A program made the translations under genes and the position numbers. Positions 29,230 to 37,689 of a stretch of DNA of 44,153 nucleotides are shown in pieces; within the stretch, counting starts at the first letter, position 1; every line of letters starts with the position of its first letter. Below the pieces are notes generated by a model. That model was not told the DNA's origin. It saw only the letters and a program-made list of their open reading frames with translations, and ran no database searches. Origin of the DNA: Ancalomicrobiaceae bacterium (lineage in GTDB: Bacteria; Pseudomonadota; Alphaproteobacteria; Rhizobiales; Ancalomicrobiaceae); the NCBI GenBank assembly GCA_031291575.1, contig JARLIT010000130.1, forward strand, positions 1 through 44,153, read 5' to 3'.

Positions 29230-29956
29230 GCGCGAGACCTGACGTTTACGCGAGCGTGAGATGTTTCGGAAACACGTCATCCGCAAAAGTGTCGCAAATT
29301 TCACCTTGGCGACCTAAAACGCGCACGCAAGTCGAAATTTGGATTGAATCGAAACCCAAAAAGCAATCTGTTATGCTTTCTCGCATAACGCGGGGACTCA
29401 TCTGTAAGGGATGCCAAGCGGGTTGCCATGCGCAGCACGCCGGCACGCGAGCAAATGGGATCCCCGGCTGCCGGGCGAATGCCCTGGCGATCGGTTTGCC
29501 CTGAACCCCGCGGGTCTAGACGCCACCGATGCTCGGACAAAATTCTACGGTGTTGGACCGATTCCGGTGAAGCGGCCGAAGTTGTAAAACGCCCCTCGCT
29601 CGCGTCTATGCGGTCGTGCGGAGCACGTTTCACGGGCGATTTCTGGCAAGAGTGCTGGAGCTCAATCGTCGGTGTCTTGGCTTTGCACAGGTCACTTCGG
29701 TGCCCGCGGTCCGTCTCGTTCGAGATCTTCTTGCCTGCATAAGGGCGGATATCGGTGAGGGGCTTGAGCGCAGCGACGGACCGGACCGCATAGCTCGATG
29801 GCAGTTGTGCGTGACCTGTTGGATTGCGGTTCGAGCGGCCGCGATTCCGGGAGGTCGGATTGGCATCGTGCCGGCCGTCCGCCATTCGCGGAAGGCATAG
29901 CGCACAGGGGTCACCGCCGAAGCGCTCGCATCGGCCAAGACTAAGAGAGGTCTCAC
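29230..29956. other. 727-bp gap between trxB and the LysR gene
   Basis: No credible protein-coding gene. The first 150 bases are AT-richer and include a 7-bp inverted repeat, GTTATGC-6-GCATAAC (29370-29389), possibly an operator. A small hairpin, CGTGC-GGA-GCACG, lies at 29615-29627. In related bacteria this regulator controls small RNAs and small proteins, so an unannotated RNA could be here, but none was recognised. Confidence 0.55.
29370..29389. promoter_or_regulatory. inverted repeat, possible operator
   Basis: GTTATGC and GCATAAC are perfect inverted arms separated by 6 bases, in an AT-richer stretch about 140 bases after trxB and 570 bases before the LysR start. The spacing does not give the T-N11-A pattern of a standard LysR site, so the binding protein, if any, is unknown. 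Confidence 0.35.
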
Positions 29957-30853
29957 GTGGACTGGGACAAACTTCGGATCTTCCATGCCGCCGCCGAAGC
30001 CGGCAGCTTCACTCACGCCGGCGAAAAGCTCGACATGAGCCAGTCGGCGGTCAGCCGTCAGGTGAGCGCTCTCGAACAGGACCTCAATGTGCCGCTGTTC
30101 CACCGCCATGCGCGCGGCCTGATTCTCACCGAGCAGGGCGAACTCCTGTTCCGCACGGCGCGCGAAGTGCTGGTCAAACTCGATCAGGTCCGCACCCGCC
30201 TGGTCGATACGCGCGAGAAACCCTCGGGCCTTCTGCGCGTGACGACGACGGTCGGTCTCGGCACCTCCTGGCTGACCGCCCGCGTGCATGAATTCATCGA
30301 TCTGCACCCGGACGTGCAGCTCGAACTGATCCTCGACGACGACGAACTCGACCTGTCCATGCGTCAGGCCGACATCGCCCTCAGGATCCGTGCGCCGGTG
30401 CAGCCCGACCTCATCCAGAGGAAGCTGTTCACCGTCCACTTCCACCTCTACGCCTCGCAGGGCTACCTGAAGCGATTCGGCAATCCGGAGACCCTGAACG
30501 AAATCTCCGACGACCACCGTATCGTCACCTTCGGGCTCAACTCGCCAAGCTACCTGCGCGAGAGCATGAACTGGCTGGAATCGGCCGGGCGCACCTCCAG
30601 CGACGCTCGCCGTCCGGTGTTGCGCATCAACAGCCTGATCGGCATGAAGCGGGCCGTGCAGCGTGGCGTCGGCATCGCGCTGCTGCCCGACTACCTGATC
30701 GAATCGGATTCCGAACTGGTGCAGCTCATCCCGGCCGCCGATGTGCCGTCGCTCGACTGCTACTTCGTCTACCCAGAAGAACTCCGCAATACAGCCCGTG
30801 TGAAAGTCTTCCGCGACTTCCTCATCGCCAAGGCCGAACGCTGGATCTATTGA
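29957..30853 (+). CDS. LysR family transcriptional regulator, LsrB/VtlR-like
   Basis: A 298-aa LysR protein with the winged helix at residues 1-60 (DWDKLRIFHAAAEAGSFTHAGEKLDMSQSAVSRQVSALE) and a periplasmic-binding-like effector domain from about 90. The start is GTG at 29957, behind AGAGAGG. Linkage to trxB and overall sequence fit LsrB of Sinorhizobium and VtlR of Brucella, regulators of redox, envelope and host-interaction genes. Only one cysteine is present (Cys268 in LDCYFVYPEEL), whereas redox sensing by LsrB has been attributed to several, so a thiol-switch mechanism cannot simply be transferred. A large inverted repeat lies just after the gene. Confidence 0.88.
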   Translation: MDWDKLRIFHAAAEAGSFTHAGEKLDMSQSAVSRQVSALEQDLNVPLFHRHARGLILTEQGELLFRTAREVLVKLDQVRTRLVDTREKPSGLLRVTTTVGLGTSWLTARVHEFIDLHPDVQLELILDDDELDLSMRQADIALRIRAPVQPDLIQRKLFTVHFHLYASQGYLKRFGNPETLNEISDDHRIVTFGLNSPSYLRESMNWLESAGRTSSDARRPVLRINSLIGMKRAVQRGVGIALLPDYLIESDSELVQLIPAADVPSLDCYFVYPEELRNTARVKVFRDFLIAKAERWIY

Positions 30854-30895
30854 GCCGCCACATGGGGGCGCCGATCGCGGGCCCTCAAGTATCGT

Positions 30896-30971
30896 CGTCA
30901 TTGCGAGCGAAGCAAAGCAATCCAGAGTCTCGTACGACTTTCTGGATTGCTTCGCTTCGCTCGCAATGACG
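30896..30971. repeat. 31-bp-arm inverted repeat of the CGTCATTGCGAGCGAAGC type
   Basis: Left arm 30896-30926 and right arm 30941-30971 are reverse complements with a single mismatch in 31 positions, around a 14-base loop. It lies between the stops of the LysR and msrP genes, which converge. Sequences of this type, with GCGAAGCAATCC cores, recur as intergenic palindromes in alphaproteobacterial genomes. The transcript would form a long hairpin, so it could terminate or stabilise both messages. No T run is present. Confidence 0.88.
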
Positions 30972-31000
30972 TTGTGCGGTCGAATAGGGAGGGCAGCCAC

Positions 31001-31981
31001 TCACATGAACAGGGCTTCGCCCTTGATGTCCTTGTATAGCCCGGCGACCTGCTCGCCGTAGCCATTGTAGATCTGTGTCGGCACCTGGGCACCGGTGTCG
31101 AGCACCCGCTCGTAAGCCTGGCTCCAGCGCGGATGCGGCACATCCGGGTTCACATTCGCCCAGAAGCCGTATTCGCTCGACTGCAGCGCTTCCCAGAACG
31201 TGTCGGGCCGCTTGTCGACGAAGGAAATGCGCGAGATCGACTTGATCGATTTGAAACCGTACTTCCACGGCACGGCGAGGCGGATCGGCGCGCCGTGCTG
31301 CTTCGGCATCACCTTGCCGTAGGTGCCGACGGCGAGAAAGGCGAGTTCGTTCCTCGCTTCGGCGATCGTCAGTCCCTCGGTATACGGCCAGGGATACCAG
31401 CTCGTGCGCATGCCCGGCGCATCGCTCTTCGCCACGCCCGTCTCGAAGCGGACGTACGTCGCCTCGGGCTTGGGGTCGGCGAGCTTGACCAGATCCGAGA
31501 GCTGGAAGCCGGTCCACGGAATGGTCATCGACCAGGCCTCGACGCAGCGATGCCGGTAAAGCCGTTCCTCGAGCGCGAACTTCTTGATCAGATCATCGAA
31601 GTCGAGTTCCAGCGAATTGTTGACGAGCCCGTCGACCTTCACCGTCCAGGGGCGGGTCTTCAGACCCTGCGCCGCCGACGCAACGTATTTCGACGTGCCG
31701 AACTCGTAGAAATTGTTGTAGGCGCCGTTGATCTTTTCCGGCGTCAGAGCGCGGTCGAGCTTGAAGGCCTCGTTGCGCTTGGCCGGCAACAGGGCGGCGA
31801 GCACCTCATCGGCGGCCTCCGCCCTGGCCGGCGCCACGCCGTCGCTCAACCCGTAGTAGGCAGCAGCGCCCGCAGCGCCGGCTCCCAGCCCCATCATGAG
31901 CGCGCCTCGTCTGGAGAACGCGGATTCGGCTGTTGCCCGATGTTCGGGTATCTCCCAGCCGCGGCGGCGAAAGACGGTCAT
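31001..31981 (-). CDS. msrP: protein-methionine-sulfoxide reductase catalytic subunit
   Basis: MsrP (326 aa) is the periplasmic molybdopterin enzyme that repairs oxidised methionines. The N-terminus carries a Tat signal (SRRGALMMGLGAGAAGAAAYYG). The molybdenum-binding Cys146 is in YRHRCVEAWSMTIPWTGF, and GVYGK-like GTYGKVMPKQHGAP, VPWKYGFKSIKSI and YGFWANVNPDVPHPRWSQA are close to the E. coli protein. ATG 31981 follows GAGGAG; an upstream TTG would overlap that site. No msrQ (the haem membrane partner) is adjacent, so electrons must come from a distant MsrQ or another donor. Confidence 0.96.
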   Translation of the reverse strand: MTVFRRRGWEIPEHRATAESAFSRRGALMMGLGAGAAGAAAYYGLSDGVAPARAEAADEVLAALLPAKRNEAFKLDRALTPEKINGAYNNFYEFGTSKYVASAAQGLKTRPWTVKVDGLVNNSLELDFDDLIKKFALEERLYRHRCVEAWSMTIPWTGFQLSDLVKLADPKPEATYVRFETGVAKSDAPGMRTSWYPWPYTEGLTIAEARNELAFLAVGTYGKVMPKQHGAPIRLAVPWKYGFKSIKSISRISFVDKRPDTFWEALQSSEYGFWANVNPDVPHPRWSQAYERVLDTGAQVPTQIYNGYGEQVAGLYKDIKGEALFM

Positions 31982-32238
31982 GTCGGAAAGGCTCCTCAAT
32001 CTCGGCCCAGCACCAGCGGATAGCCAGGGCCTGCTCTTCCCCTATTCGGACTGACGGCCCCTTCAGTAACAGCGATCCGGACATTTACGGATCAGATCCG
32101 CGTGATCGGAGGGTGTGGCCGCACAACCAGGATCGCGGATAAACGGATGCCGAGTTCACGCCACTAGCCATCGCCCCGTCAGCTCGTGCTAAACTGCAGC
32201 GGTTTTCATGAGGAGGGGCTCAAGCCCGCAACTGCCGG

Positions 32239-33549
32239 ATGCTCGGTCTGGAACTTGTCGTATTCATCGCACTTACGCTGTTGAACGGCTTCTTCGTGAT
32301 GTCGGAAATGGCGTTGGTGTCCGCCCGCAAGTCACGGCTTGCGCCCCTGGCCGAAGAAGGCGACGAGCGCGCCCGTCTTGCCGTCGAACTGGGCGAAGAG
32401 CCGGCGCGTTTCCTCTCAGCCGTGCAGATCGGCATCACCGTAACCGGCCTCCTGGTCGGCGCCGCTTCCGGTGCCGCCTTTTCCGGCTATCTGGCGACAT
32501 GGCTGAAGGCGACATTCCCCTCGATGCGCGTCTTCGCCGACGAGACCGCCTTCGTTGTCGTCATCGTGCTGATGACCTTCGTGACGCTGGTCTTCGCCGA
32601 ACTCGTGCCGAAACGCATCGCCATCGCCCGGCCCGAACCGATCGCCATGTTCGTCGCCGGCATCATCGTGATCGTCAGCCGCGTTTGCACGCCCTTCGTC
32701 AACCTCCTGGCGCTCGCCTCCGATGCCGTGCTGCGCCTGATCGGCGTCACCGACGACGAGAGCGCCGAAGTGACCGAGCAGGAGGTCAAGCACATCCTGA
32801 CCGAGGGCGTCGAATCGGGCGCGCTCGAACCGGAAGAACGCGAGATGCTGGAAGGCGTCATGCGCGTTGCCGACCGGCCGGTCAGGGCGATCATGACGCC
32901 GCGTCCCGATCTCTACTGGGTCGATCTGAAGGATCCGCTGGACCAGTTGGCGAAAGAGATCATCGCCTGCCCCTATTCGCTCGTCGTCGCCGCCGACGGT
33001 TCCATCGATGAGCCCGCCGGCATCATCTACAAAAAGGACCTGTTGGGCGCGGCGCTCGCCGGAGAGGCCCTCGACCTCGCCCACTGCCTGCGCCAGCCGA
33101 TCGTCGTGCCGGAAAACGCGCCGGTTCTGAAGCTTCTCGAACTGATGCGCGGCACGCCAGTGCACTGCGCCTTTGTTGTCGACGAGTACGGCAGCCTGCA
33201 GGGCCTGATCACGCTCACCGACATCATCGAGGGCATCACCGGCGACTTCGTCGACGTCGACGCCCCGCACGGCGGCCCGGTCGAGCGCGACGACGGCTCC
33301 TGGCTGATCGACGGCGACACCTCCATCGACGACTTGAACCGCATGTTCGATCTGCCCGAGCGCGACCACGCCGGCTATCACACCCTCGGCGGTCTGATCC
33401 TCGCCGCCTTGAACCGCATTCCAACCGAGGGCGACAAGACCGAGATCGGCGATTTCACCTTCGAAGTCGTCGACATGGACGCCCGCCGCGTCGACAAGGT
33501 GTTGGTCAGCCCGAAGACGGTAGCCGTCGCGCCGAAGCCGGCGGACTGA
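32239..33549 (+). CDS. CNNM/CorC-type (hemolysin C family) membrane protein
   Basis: This 436-aa protein has three domains. Residues 1-190 are DUF21/CNNM with four membrane segments (LELVVFIALTLLNGFFVMSEMALVSARKSRL, then AVQIGITVTGLLVGAASGA). Residues about 205-340 are a CBS pair (MTPRPDLYWVDL and CAFVVDEYGSLQGLITLTDIIEGI). A CorC_HlyC domain (DGSWLIDGDTSIDDLNRMFDL) closes the protein. Relatives act in magnesium or other divalent metal export; transport here is by analogy and the haemolysin name is historical. A fragment of an unrelated transporter gene begins immediately after its stop. Confidence 0.94.
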   Translation: MLGLELVVFIALTLLNGFFVMSEMALVSARKSRLAPLAEEGDERARLAVELGEEPARFLSAVQIGITVTGLLVGAASGAAFSGYLATWLKATFPSMRVFADETAFVVVIVLMTFVTLVFAELVPKRIAIARPEPIAMFVAGIIVIVSRVCTPFVNLLALASDAVLRLIGVTDDESAEVTEQEVKHILTEGVESGALEPEEREMLEGVMRVADRPVRAIMTPRPDLYWVDLKDPLDQLAKEIIACPYSLVVAADGSIDEPAGIIYKKDLLGAALAGEALDLAHCLRQPIVVPENAPVLKLLELMRGTPVHCAFVVDEYGSLQGLITLTDIIEGITGDFVDVDAPHGGPVERDDGSWLIDGDTSIDDLNRMFDLPERDHAGYHTLGGLILAALNRIPTEGDKTEIGDFTFEVVDMDARRVDKVLVSPKTVAVAPKPAD

Positions 33550-33550
33550 T

Positions 33551-33634
33551 CTCGGCCAGTCACTCACCTGGAACCACGCCGTCGGCTTCGCCCTGATCGG
33601 CGCCGGCAGCTTCGTCATCTTCCAGAAATTCTGA
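33551..33634 (+). pseudogene. C-terminal remnant of a DMT_6 (DUF486) transporter gene
   Basis: Directly after the stop of the preceding gene, in another frame, 27 codons read LGQSLTWNHAVGFALIGAGS and continue FVIFQKF followed by TGA. This matches the closing helix of the small DMT_6/DUF486 membrane family, whose C-terminus typically reads LGE..TWNH..GFALI.A.AFF.F. There is no start codon and the family's first 80 or so residues are absent, since the upstream DNA codes for the CorC-type protein in a different frame. It is a severed gene tail marking an old deletion or rearrangement joint. Confidence 0.75.
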
Positions 33635-33652
33635 TCGGCTCCCGATCGAGCC

Positions 33653-34363
33653 TCAATGTCGCTTCGGCGGGATGTAGACGAGCGGCCTGCGCGCCGGCCG
33701 GCTGGAGTGGGCGGGCGCGGGCCCGTCGGGAACCGGCATCCCAGCCTGACGCGCGGCCAGCTCGGACGCCCGCGCTGCCAGCCGCGAACGCGCGCCGCGG
33801 GCGATTTCGTCGATGCCGAGCACGATGGCGTAGATGAAGACATAGGCAGCGGCAGGCACGATGGCGAACACCAGCGGCCACGGCGCGATGCCGGCGAGCG
33901 CGAAGACGTGGCCCATATCCTGGCCGAACACGCCGCAGGTACTGCCGGGATTGGCAAGCACGCACCCGTCCGGCTTCAGGATCGCAACCGCGATCATCGC
34001 TGCCACCACCGTGCCGACGATCGTGCCGGCCGGCAGCAGTCCTCCGAACACGAAGCGGGTCGAGAATCCCTCCATCGCCTTGTGCACGACGTCGGTGGCG
34101 GCGAGCGCCGGCGCGATGGCACCGAACACGGCGAGCCAGGCGGCGGTCATGGCGATCTGGATGACGTCGGCGAGGTCGAAGCCGTTGACGACGCAGCTCT
34201 TGACGTCCGCGGCGAGGCAGCCGTGACTGAGCCCGAGCCGATAGGCGCCGATCGCCACTGCCACGGGGATGAACGGCAAGATGAGGATCGGCACCAGGGA
34301 CCACAGCGGCGGACGTTCAGTGTCCTCCAACTCAGGCCGACTTGTGGCATGCAGTTCGATCAT
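33653..34363 (-). CDS. integral membrane protein of unknown function
   Basis: A 236-aa protein with about four transmembrane segments (roughly residues 23-43, 66-88, 103-125 and 153-178) and a basic, proline-rich C-terminal tail (SSRPARRPLVYIPPKRH). Two Cys pairs (CLAADVKSC and CVLANPGSTC) lie in the loops after segments one and three, likely disulfide-bonded on the periplasmic side. ATG 34363 was chosen because GGGGAG precedes it and the frame upstream does not look coding. No family recognised. It is divergent from the TetR gene. Confidence 0.75.
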   Translation of the reverse strand: MIELHATSRPELEDTERPPLWSLVPILILPFIPVAVAIGAYRLGLSHGCLAADVKSCVVNGFDLADVIQIAMTAAWLAVFGAIAPALAATDVVHKAMEGFSTRFVFGGLLPAGTIVGTVVAAMIAVAILKPDGCVLANPGSTCGVFGQDMGHVFALAGIAPWPLVFAIVPAAAYVFIYAIVLGIDEIARGARSRLAARASELAARQAGMPVPDGPAPAHSSRPARRPLVYIPPKRH

Positions 34364-34624
34364 TCCGACTAGAGCTCCCCGCCCTGATGTTGCGGCCGGA
34401 CCGCCGACGCGATTCCGCGGCCGTCCCAACTTCGCCAGAATACCCAATTTCCCCAGAAGATGGCGAGACTGTAGCGGCAGGGCTGGTCTTCCGCGCACAA
34501 TCACCGTGCGCTCAATCCATCGGCCGCGCATCCGTGTCGTGCTGTTGCCGTTTTGCTGGCGGACGATCCGCTGCACGCGGTATCTTCACACGGATACAGC
34601 CGCATTTTCGAGGGAGGCCCCCGC

Positions 34625-35323
34625 ATGACGACCGATACAACGGGACTGGCAATCATGGATGCCGCCTTGGCGCTCGCAGCAGAGCGCTCCTACCTCTCCG
34701 TCGGCCTCGCCGACATCGCCGCCAAAGCCGGGGTGCCGCTTGAGGCGCTGAGGGCTCGCTACGACGGCCGTATCGCCATTCTCGAAGAGTTCGCCCGCCA
34801 GATCGACACGCGCATGCTCGCCGGACACGACGGCTCTTCGGCGGCCGAAGCCCCGCGCGACCGGCTGTTCGAAGTCATGATGCGGCGCTTCGATTGCCTC
34901 GCCACCTATCGGCCGGGATTGCGCGGCCTCAAGCGCGTCGCGCTGCGCGATCCGGTCTTCGCTGGCGTCCTCAATCGCATCGCCGTCGGCTCGGCGCGTT
35001 GGACGCTCGCTTCGGCGGGGATCGAGCCCGGCGGCCCGTTCGCCCCCTTGCGCGCGCTCGCCCGCTCGCAGGTGCTGGCGCTGATCACCGCGAGCGTGGT
35101 GCCGACCTTCCTGGAGGACGACGAGGCCGGCCTGCCAAAGACCATGGCGGCGCTCGACAAGGCGCTGCACCGTCTTGACCGAGTGGCCAGGACTGTCACC
35201 CGCTTCGAGAATGCCTGCGACGGTCTCCTCCCCTGCCGGGCGAAGCCACGTCGCCGAGATCAGGCAGCTGCTCCGCCTCAGTCCGCGCCCGACGCCGGTA
35301 CCGACATGGCGGCGGCGATCTAG
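34625..35323 (+). CDS. TetR family transcriptional regulator
   Basis: The 232-aa protein has an N-terminal TetR-type helix-turn-helix (AIMDAALALAAERSYLSVGLADIAAKAGVPLEALRARYDGRIAILEEF) and an all-helical ligand domain, with an Arg/Ala/Pro-rich tail after residue 200 that is probably disordered. In place of the usual aromatic-rich YYHF of helix 3 it has LRARYDGR, a diverged recognition helix. GGAGG precedes ATG 34625. Its likely target is the divergent membrane protein gene, by position only. The effector is unknown. Confidence 0.88.
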   Translation: MTTDTTGLAIMDAALALAAERSYLSVGLADIAAKAGVPLEALRARYDGRIAILEEFARQIDTRMLAGHDGSSAAEAPRDRLFEVMMRRFDCLATYRPGLRGLKRVALRDPVFAGVLNRIAVGSARWTLASAGIEPGGPFAPLRALARSQVLALITASVVPTFLEDDEAGLPKTMAALDKALHRLDRVARTVTRFENACDGLLPCRAKPRRRDQAAAPPQSAPDAGTDMAAAI

Positions 35324-35368
35324 TCGGAGCTCGCTCAAGCCCCCGGCCGCTAGCTCAAGCTCGTGGCA

Positions 35369-35425
35369 TTCGCGGCACAAATCGCCCCACCGGGGCGATT
35401 TGCCGGCAGCTTCTGCCGTCACCGC
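35369..35425. repeat. two-hairpin intergenic repeat, copy 2
   Basis: Counterpart of the element at 12913-12970. Hairpin A pairs 35378-35388 with 35392-35402 (11 bp, loop ACC). Hairpin B pairs CGGCAG 35404-35409 with CTGCCG 35413-35418 (loop CTT). Like copy 1 it lies between convergent genes and ends at the stop of the minus-strand gene. Substitutions relative to copy 1 occur as matching pairs in both stems. Confidence 0.75.
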
Positions 35426-36871
35426 TCACCCCGGGATGCGCACCACCGCCCGTAGCCCGCCCTTCGGCGAAGTTTCAAGCCGAATGTCGCCGCCGTGACC
35501 ACGGGCGATGTCGCGGGCGATTGCCAGCCCGAGCCCGGTGCCGCCCTCGTCCTGGTTCCTCGCCTGATCGAGCCGATAGAACGGCCGGAACACATTCTCG
35601 CGCTCCGATTCAGGCACGCCCGGACCGTCGTCGTCGACGATCACCGTCAGCCAGCCCTGCATATGGCGCGCAGCGATATCGACGGTCTCGGCATAGCGGC
35701 AGGCGTTGCCGACGAGATTGACGAGGCAGCGTTTGAAGGCATTCGGCCGGAGAATGGTCTGCGGCACCCCCTCGAACGCCTGTCCGACGGCAAAGCCGGC
35801 CCGCTCGGCGTCCGCCTGGATGCCGACGAGCATGTCGGCAACGTCGGTCAGGCTCGCTTCCTCGTCGCCGTCGCCGCGCGCGAAGGCCAGATAGGCCTCC
35901 AGCATCGCCTGCATCTCGCCGATGTCGGCCTCCATTGCCTCGACCTCCGGCCCGCCGCCAATCAGCGCCAGCTGCAGCCGAAACCGCGTCAGCACGGTGC
36001 GAAGATCGTGGCTGACGCCCGCCAGCATGGTGGTGCGCTGCTCGATCTGCCGCTCGATGCGCCGGCGCATCTCGATGAAAGCTTCCGACGCCTTGCGCAC
36101 CTCGCGGGCGCCGCGGGGGGCGAAATCCGGCGGCGAGCGTCCCTTGCCGAAGCTCTCAGCCGCCGCGGCAAGCTGCTGGATCGGGCGGATCTGGTTGCGC
36201 AGAAAAATGATGGCGATGCCGATGAGAACGAGTGCGGTCGCTACCATCCAGACGAAGAAGATGTGGCTGTTCGATGCATAGGCCTGGCTGCGCCGGGCGA
36301 TGATGCGCAGCACCTTGTCCTTGAGCTCGATCCGGATCTCCACCCAGTCCGAGCGGCCGATGGTGTCGATCCAGAACGGCCGGGCGATGATGTTGGTGAT
36401 CTCCTCGGACAGCGCACTGTCGAGCAGCGAGAAGAATGGCTTGGCTGTCGGCGGCGGTAACGGCTCGGGCGGCAGGACAGTGATCGACAGGTTGAGGTCG
36501 CGCCGGGCGATCTCGGTGATCCTGGCGTAGTCGGCATCCTGTGGGAAGGTTTCGATAACCGAGATGATCGACCCGATGTCCCTGACGACCGCCTCGGACA
36601 GGCGGCGGGTGACGAGCTGATAGTGCCGCTCCATGAACACCCAGGAGACGACGAGCTGCAACAGCAGCATTGGCAGGATGACGATGACAGCAGAGCGCGC
36701 GTAGAGGCCCTTCGGCATCCGCTCGCCCACGCCGCGGAAGAACTGCCGCCAGATGAGCCGGACGCGCGCGAATACGCCGCCGCCGAGTGGCCGCCTCGTC
36801 AGGTCCCGGCCGTATCGTTCCGTGCCGATCTGCCTGGAGGGTATCCCGCCCTCGCGTCTCCTCCGTGCCAT
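35426..36871 (-). CDS. EnvZ-type sensor histidine kinase
   Basis: This 481-aa kinase has TM1 at about residues 59-80, a periplasmic sensor of about 120 residues, TM2 at about 204-224 and a HAMP segment. The phospho-acceptor is His288 (AGVSHDLRTVLTRFRLQL). The ATP-binding domain carries NLVGNACRYA (N box), VDDDGPGVP (G1), VFRPFYRLD (F box) and GGTGLGLAIARDI (G2). The ATG overlaps the stop of the response-regulator gene (TGATG), so the pair is one operon and the regulator is its likely partner. The first 50 residues are basic and poorly conserved; Met52 is an alternative start. The signal is unknown. Confidence 0.94.
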   Translation of the reverse strand: MARRRREGGIPSRQIGTERYGRDLTRRPLGGGVFARVRLIWRQFFRGVGERMPKGLYARSAVIVILPMLLLQLVVSWVFMERHYQLVTRRLSEAVVRDIGSIISVIETFPQDADYARITEIARRDLNLSITVLPPEPLPPPTAKPFFSLLDSALSEEITNIIARPFWIDTIGRSDWVEIRIELKDKVLRIIARRSQAYASNSHIFFVWMVATALVLIGIAIIFLRNQIRPIQQLAAAAESFGKGRSPPDFAPRGAREVRKASEAFIEMRRRIERQIEQRTTMLAGVSHDLRTVLTRFRLQLALIGGGPEVEAMEADIGEMQAMLEAYLAFARGDGDEEASLTDVADMLVGIQADAERAGFAVGQAFEGVPQTILRPNAFKRCLVNLVGNACRYAETVDIAARHMQGWLTVIVDDDGPGVPESERENVFRPFYRLDQARNQDEGGTGLGLAIARDIARGHGGDIRLETSPKGGLRAVVRIPG

Positions 36872-37608
36872 CAGTCGGTCTGCAGCCGGTAGCCGACCCC
36901 GCGCACCGTCTGCAGGTAGATCGGATTGGCCGGATCGGTCTCGATCTTGCGGCGCAGCCGGTTCATCTGCACGTCGGCGGTCCGGTCGCCGAAGGCATTG
37001 TCGGTGCCCACGATCTCGTGGCGCGGGATGGTGTCGCCCGGCCGCTCGGCGAACATCTTCATCAGCTGTTTCTCGCGGTCGGTGAGCCTGATGACTTCGT
37101 CGCCGCGTTTCAGTTCCGCCCGTTCGATGTCGTAGGCGAAGGGACCGAAACGCACCTCGTTGCCGCGCGGCCGACTCGCCGCCGCACTCTGGCCGCGCTT
37201 CAGGATGTTGTTGATCCTCAAGACCAGTTCGCGCGGATCGAAGGGCTTGGGCACATAGTCGTCAGCGCCGATTTCGAGCCCGCGGATGCGGCTCTCGATC
37301 TCGGCGCGGGCCGTCAGCATCAGGATCGGCACGGAGGAGGACGCCCGGATGGCGCGTGCCAGATCCATGCCGCTCTCGCCCGGCATCATCACGTCGAGGA
37401 CGAGGAGGTCGAAGTCGAAAGCCTCCATCTTGCGTCGCGCCTCTTCCGCGCTCGCCGCCACCGACACCCGGAACCCCTGTTCGCCGAGGAAGCGGTTGAG
37501 CAGGGAGCGGATGCGGTTGTCGTCGTCGACGACCAGGAGATGCGGCGCTGAATCGGCGGGTGCCGGAAAGCTGCGCTCGGCGACTTCGCCTGGCTTCACG
37601 TCGGTCAT
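36871..37608 (-). CDS. petR: OmpR family response regulator, PetR-like
   Basis: A 245-aa regulator. The receiver domain has the acidic pair Asp28/Asp29, phospho-acceptor Asp72 (LLVLDVMMPGESG) and Lys121 (YVPKPFDP). The winged-helix output domain ends RTADVQMNRLRRKIETDPANPIYLQTVRGVGYRL. A MarR gene directly upstream and the kinase directly downstream recall petP/petR of Rhodobacter capsulatus, where PetR is needed for cytochrome bc1 expression; that function is inferred from order and similarity. The N-terminal 20 residues before the receiver are extra relative to OmpR. Confidence 0.9.
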   Translation of the reverse strand: MTDVKPGEVAERSFPAPADSAPHLLVVDDDNRIRSLLNRFLGEQGFRVSVAASAEEARRKMEAFDFDLLVLDVMMPGESGMDLARAIRASSSVPILMLTARAEIESRIRGLEIGADDYVPKPFDPRELVLRINNILKRGQSAAASRPRGNEVRFGPFAYDIERAELKRGDEVIRLTDREKQLMKMFAERPGDTIPRHEIVGTDNAFGDRTADVQMNRLRRKIETDPANPIYLQTVRGVGYRLQTD

Positions 37609-37689
37609 GGTATTTCACTCCTCAACCGGACCGGAAGCGCTGAGCTGAGCCGCCCCGGCTCCTGCACGAGCTGGTAAGGCGCCGTCCTA

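Noticed and set aside
29373-29504. Small cysteine-containing ORF (CKGCQAGC) after the inverted repeat
   Set aside because: The start codon lies inside the inverted repeat and has no ribosome-binding site; the cysteine pattern is short enough to be chance.
29301-29885. 194-codon minus-strand ORF in the trxB-LysR gap
   Set aside because: No ribosome-binding site, disordered Arg/Ser/Pro-rich product, no family resemblance; treated as non-coding.
32416-33957. 513-codon minus-strand ORF across the CorC-type gene and beyond
   Set aside because: Antisense to a well-supported gene, and its remaining part overlaps the membrane-protein gene in another frame; no recognisable domain.
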